Both the position numbers and the translations under genes were made by a program. This document shows, in pieces, positions 14,937 through 17,692 of a DNA stretch of 17,692 nucleotides (positions within the stretch are counted from its first letter, which is position 1; each line of letters opens with the position of its first letter). The notes beneath the pieces were generated by a model that was not told the DNA's origin, searched no databases, and saw nothing but the letters and a program-made list of their open reading frames with translations. This stretch comes from Bacillota bacterium (GTDB taxonomy: Bacteria > Bacillota > Negativicutes > Veillonellales > Negativicoccaceae): assembly GCA_023418435.1 (NCBI GenBank), contig JAEZZT010000099.1, forward strand, positions 1 through 17,692, in the 5' to 3' direction.

Positions 14937-15407
14937 ATGTCGAAATTACAACATTTAGGAAATCAAACGGAATATCCCACGGACTATGCGCCGCAGTTGT
15001 TGGAGCGAGTCTCCAATCCTCATACGGACAACGATTATTTCATCAAATTCAATTGTCCGGAATTTACTTCGCTCTGTCCGGTCACGGGACAACCCGACTT
15101 TGCCACGATATACATTTCGTATATCCCGAACGACTGGATGGTGGAAAGCAAATCCTTGAAACTCTATCTTTTCAGTTTCCGCAATCATGGTGCTTTTCAT
15201 GAGGACTGTGTCAACATCATCATGAAGGATTTGGTCGCTTTATTGGAACCTCGCTACTTGGAAGTTTGGGGTAAATTCCTGCCTCGCGGCGGTCTGTCCA
15301 TCGATCCGTATGCCAATTACGGTCAGCCGCACACTAAATTCACGAAGCTTGCCGAGCAACGTCTTTGGCAACATGATCTTTATCCGGAGGTAATTACCAA
15401 CCGCTGA
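14937..15407 (+). CDS. queF: NADPH-dependent 7-cyano-7-deazaguanine (preQ0) reductase
   Basis: Reduces the nitrile of preQ0 to the amine preQ1, the last free-base step of queuosine synthesis. The 156-residue protein is the short unimodular type. [12 protein letters not shown] (44-55) contains catalytic Cys47 and Asp54. ESKSLKLY (70-77) is the QueF-specific motif. [12 protein letters not shown] follows. The gene is preceded by GGAGG at the end of queT and starts one base after the queT stop, so translation is coupled. With QueT, the cell could import preQ0 and reduce it, or take up preQ1 directly. Confidence 0.97.
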   Translation: MSKLQHLGNQTEYPTDYAPQLLERVSNPHTDNDYFIKFNCPEFTSLCPVTGQPDFATIYISYIPNDWMVESKSLKLYLFSFRNHGAFHEDCVNIIMKDLVALLEPRYLEVWGKFLPRGGLSIDPYANYGQPHTKFTKLAEQRLWQHDLYPEVITNR

Positions 15408-15446
15408 ATGTATTCACAATCGGCCATCGTGCCAAAAGGAGTGTTC

Positions 15447-15965
15447 ATGAAACATTTAATTCTCTATTTCTCTCATAGCGGACATACACGGCGCATTGCC
15501 GAACTCCTGCAACAGGAGTTGGGTGGCGATTTGCTGGCTATCGAGCCGTTGCAGGATTATCCGGCAAACTACTTGGCCTGCTTATGGCGCAGCGGCTATG
15601 AGTTAGTTGCGAAGAAGATGCCGGCACTGCAGCCGCTCCCTTTCTGCTTGGAGGACTATGATGCGATTATCTTGGGTTCTCCGGTCTGGTGGTTTACTTG
15701 TCCGCCGGTACTGCGCAATTGCTTAGCGGCATTGGATATACCGGGCCTTTCCATTTATCCCTTCTTCACTTGCGGCGGCAATGCGGGAAAAGCGGAAAAG
15801 TATTTGCAGCAACACATCACGCAAGCTCATCTGCAGCCGGCTTATATCGCTACTTTTACCGGTGACGGACATTGTAATGACGGAACGAAGTTTCATGATT
15901 GGCTCTACGAGTTGCGTCACAAATTAGCCGTTCCCATTCCCTATGCCGACAATATAAATCGCTAG
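15447..15965 (+). CDS. Flavodoxin-like FMN protein
   Basis: Predicted cytoplasmic electron carrier or flavodoxin-fold oxidoreductase of 172 residues. The N-terminal strand and phosphate-binding loop YFSHSGHTRRIAE (7-19) fit FMN binding. GSPVWWFTCPPVLRN (78-91) is the flavin-stacking loop, and FFTCGGNAGKAEKY (106-119) is the second loop. The start is taken at 15447, where AAAGGAG precedes the ATG. An in-frame ATG at 15408 touches the queF stop but has no ribosome site. It lies 39 bases after queF with no terminator between them, so it should also be under riboswitch-promoter transcription. Its partner is unknown. Confidence 0.85.
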   Translation: MKHLILYFSHSGHTRRIAELLQQELGGDLLAIEPLQDYPANYLACLWRSGYELVAKKMPALQPLPFCLEDYDAIILGSPVWWFTCPPVLRNCLAALDIPGLSIYPFFTCGGNAGKAEKYLQQHITQAHLQPAYIATFTGDGHCNDGTKFHDWLYELRHKLAVPIPYADNINR

Positions 15966-15972
15966 CATTCAG

Positions 15973-16002
15973 GAGCAAATCAAACGAGATTTGCTCTTTT
16001 TT
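15973..16002 (+). terminator. Intrinsic terminator of the queT operon
   Basis: A perfect 9-bp stem GAGCAAATC/GATTTGCTC (15973-15981 with 15988-15996) has a 6-base AAACGA loop and is followed by six T's. It lies eight bases after the flavodoxin stop. Confidence 0.93.
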
Positions 16003-16075
16003 ATTTATATTTTTTACATAATGCTTGCATTTCCTTTGATTTCCCTTTACCATAGTATTAATTTAGGAAAAGGAA

Positions 16076-17476
16076 GTGAAAATTTTGGAGGCATTTCGTA
16101 CAAAAAATTTGCACCAGCTATTGGCGGAAGTCAGTGAGTCCGACACTTCACATTCTCTCCGTCGTTCACTGGGTGCACTCGACATCACCTTGATGGGCTT
16201 GGGCGTTATGATCGGGACGGGCATTTTCGTCTTGACCGGCATCGTAGCCGCCGATTATGCAGGTCCCGGACTGATGTTATCATTTGTGTTGGCGGCCATC
16301 GTTTGTGTGTTCGTTTGTCTGGCTTATTCCGAATTGGCATCTTTTATACCTGTCGCCGGATCTTCGTACACATATGCCTATGTTTCTTTGGGCGAATTAT
16401 TCGGTTGGTTGGTCGGCTGGTCATTGATCCTGGAATACAGCGTGGGCGCTTCTGCCGTAGCCGGCGGTTGGTCGGCGTATTTCACCAGCATCTTGAAAGA
16501 TGCCGGCATCCTCATACCGGAGGCCTTGACAAAAGTGCCGAGCGAGGGCGGCATTATGAACTTGCCCGCCATGTTGATCGTGGCAGCAGTGATTTTTTTC
16601 CTGGTCCGCGGCGTACGTGAAAGTGCAACCGCCAACAAAGCATTGGTATTCATCAAAATTGCTACTATTTTCTTATTCATTTTGTTGGCTGCACCGCATA
16701 TCAATCCTGCCAATTGGACGCCGTTCTTGCCCTATGGCTGGGCAGGCGTTTCGGCCGGAACCGCCGTTCTTTTCTTCTCTTACCTCGGCTTCGACTCGCT
16801 GTCGACCGCTGCGGAAGAAACCCGTAACCCGGCGCGTGACATGCCGATCGGGATCATCGCATCGCTGACCTTGACCACTTTGCTTTATATCGCCGTGAGT
16901 GCCGTTATGACCGGCGTTCTCCCATACACGCAATTGAGTACGGCCGCACCGGCTTCGTATGTACTGCAGCAGATCGGCTACCGCGTCGGTTCGGCAGTAA
17001 TCGGCACCGGTGCAATCTGTGGTTTGTCCACGGTATTGTTGGTAATGATTTATGCACAGACTCGCGCATTTTTCGCAATGAGCCGTGATGGTTTGATTCC
17101 GGCGTCTCTCTGCCAAGTGCATCCTCGCTATCGCACACCGCATCGTATTACCTTGATCGTCGGTATCGCCGTAGCCTTGATTGCCGGATTCACACCGATT
17201 CACATCGTCGCTGAGATGTGCAGCGCCGGAACCATTTTCGCCTTCCTGTGCTCCACCGTCGGACTCATGGTCTTGCGTCGTCGCTATCCCGATGTACCGC
17301 GTAAATTCCAATGTCCCGCAGTCAATATCATTGCTCCTTTGGGATTTATTTCCTGCTTGTACGTATTCTCTCAATTGTCGGCAGCCACCTTGGAGCTCTT
17401 CGTGTTCTGGTTTATCTTGGGTGTCGCTATCTATTTCCTTTATGGAATGCGCCACTCCAAACTCAATCAAAAATAA
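16076..17476 (+). CDS. APC-superfamily amino acid permease (cationic amino acid transporter-like)
   Basis: Inner-membrane secondary transporter of 466 residues with about 12 hydrophobic segments. The N-terminus (FRTKNLHQLLAE, then SLRRSLGALDITLMGLG) and the unwound helix-1 motif GTGIFVLTG are typical of the CAT/YfnA branch. AYSELASFIPVAGSSYTYAY and FFSYLGFDSLSTAAEETRNP are two more hallmark blocks. Substrate cannot be read from sequence; basic or neutral amino acids are likely. The start is uncertain: GTG at 16076 has AGGA very close, and a TTG at 16085 would have better spacing from AAAAGGA (16068-16074). Both give nearly the same protein. It is single, between two terminators. Confidence 0.9.
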   Translation: MKILEAFRTKNLHQLLAEVSESDTSHSLRRSLGALDITLMGLGVMIGTGIFVLTGIVAADYAGPGLMLSFVLAAIVCVFVCLAYSELASFIPVAGSSYTYAYVSLGELFGWLVGWSLILEYSVGASAVAGGWSAYFTSILKDAGILIPEALTKVPSEGGIMNLPAMLIVAAVIFFLVRGVRESATANKALVFIKIATIFLFILLAAPHINPANWTPFLPYGWAGVSAGTAVLFFSYLGFDSLSTAAEETRNPARDMPIGIIASLTLTTLLYIAVSAVMTGVLPYTQLSTAAPASYVLQQIGYRVGSAVIGTGAICGLSTVLLVMIYAQTRAFFAMSRDGLIPASLCQVHPRYRTPHRITLIVGIAVALIAGFTPIHIVAEMCSAGTIFAFLCSTVGLMVLRRRYPDVPRKFQCPAVNIIAPLGFISCLYVFSQLSAATLELFVFWFILGVAIYFLYGMRHSKLNQK

Positions 17477-17505
17477 AAGAATTTCCCCTCGGGGAAATTC
17501 TTTTT
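17475..17505. terminator. Bidirectional intrinsic terminator
   Basis: The stem GAATTTCCC/GGGAAATTC (17479-17487 with 17492-17500) has a CTCG loop and is extended by AAAA/TTTT on both sides. It begins within the permease stop codon and stands three bases from the stop of the opposing gene, so it can serve both. Confidence 0.95.
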
Positions 17506-17507
17506 AC

Positions 17508-17692
17508 TTACTCTGCAAATAAATTTTCAGCCAATTGACGAGCTTGCGCCAACGTCAATTGATATACATCCGTAGTATCTTGCAAATGCGCATCGCACCA
17601 AGCATCCAAAGCTTCTTTATCTCGGAAGAAGTGCATGATATTGCAGCAGCAACAAGACCATGTTTCACAATTGCGAAGATCTCGATACAACA
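17508..17692 (-). CDS. C-terminal fragment of an alkylmercury lyase-family-like protein (starts beyond the right edge)
   Basis: About 60 C-terminal residues are visible, read in the minus frame ending with TAA at 17508. The fragment has a run of four cysteines (WSCCCCNIMHFF) followed by FRDKEALDAWCDAH and ends LAQARQLAENLFAE. The combination of Cys, an Asn/His-containing strand, FF and then an (E)AxxAW helix resembles the end of MerB-like proteins, where a late Cys helps bind mercury. The homology call is from memory of the pattern and is modest. A TTG near 17690 is in frame, but the true start is more likely outside the window because the family is longer than 60 residues. Confidence 0.45.
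   Translation of the reverse strand, partial: LYRDLRNCETWSCCCCNIMHFFRDKEALDAWCDAHLQDTTDVYQLTLAQARQLAENLFAE

Noticed and set aside
15408..15446. An upstream in-frame start for the flavodoxin at the base after the queF stop
   Set aside because: No ribosome site precedes it, the added residues are not flavodoxin-like, and AAAGGAG sits correctly before the ATG at 15447.
1..17692. A defence island, prophage, insertion sequence or CRISPR array
   Set aside because: Every substantial open region is accounted for by metabolic or envelope genes; no transposase, integrase, direct-repeat array or terminal inverted repeat was found by eye.

Overview
The window looks like chromosomal housekeeping DNA from a Bacillota bacterium, most likely a Negativicutes member (Veillonella/Megasphaera/Dialister-like). 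The pointers are strong AGGAGG ribosome-binding sites, a two-subunit iron-sulfur serine dehydratase, Fhs, QueT with a preQ1-I riboswitch, a PASTA-bearing class B PBP, and an uncharacterised protein that recalls a family I associate with Veillonella. The lineage is inferred from gene content, not from a marker gene. I see no tRNA, rRNA, transposase, CRISPR array or phage gene, and no gene-free stretch longer than about 235 bases.

Left arm (1-3653). argG and the 5' part of argH run leftward from a promoter overlaid by two ArgR-like boxes. Divergent from them, a monofunctional peptidoglycan glycosyltransferase (GT51) is followed 10 bases later by a solute-binding lipoprotein of the BtuF/FepB type. 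That pair ends at a strong terminator which can also stop the opposing operon.

Central leftward block (3662-12589). Seven genes lie on the minus strand with gaps of 38 bases or less, or with overlaps. In transcription order they are an unknown membrane-anchored protein, sdaAB, sdaAA (serine to pyruvate plus ammonia), cca (tRNA 3'-end), a PASTA class B PBP, fhs and folD (one-carbon/tetrahydrofolate). The FolD here lacks the Lys and Gln usually needed for cyclohydrolase activity, which is the most testable oddity in the window.

Right rightward block (12743-17505). cbiZ (corrinoid salvage) comes first. Next is dps, with a near-consensus promoter, a structured leader and highly expressed-type codon use. 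Then comes a queuosine-precursor operon (preQ1-I riboswitch, queT, queF, a flavodoxin), and last an APC-type amino acid permease. A final leftward fragment at the right edge resembles the C-terminus of an alkylmercury-lyase-family protein with four consecutive cysteines.

Overall the region combines amino acid metabolism (arginine synthesis, serine breakdown, amino acid uptake), one-carbon metabolism, cofactor and modified-nucleoside salvage (B12 and queuosine), and envelope synthesis. I do not see a defence system or mobile element. The points of interest are an atypical FolD, regulatory sites that can be read directly, and one uncharacterised membrane protein.
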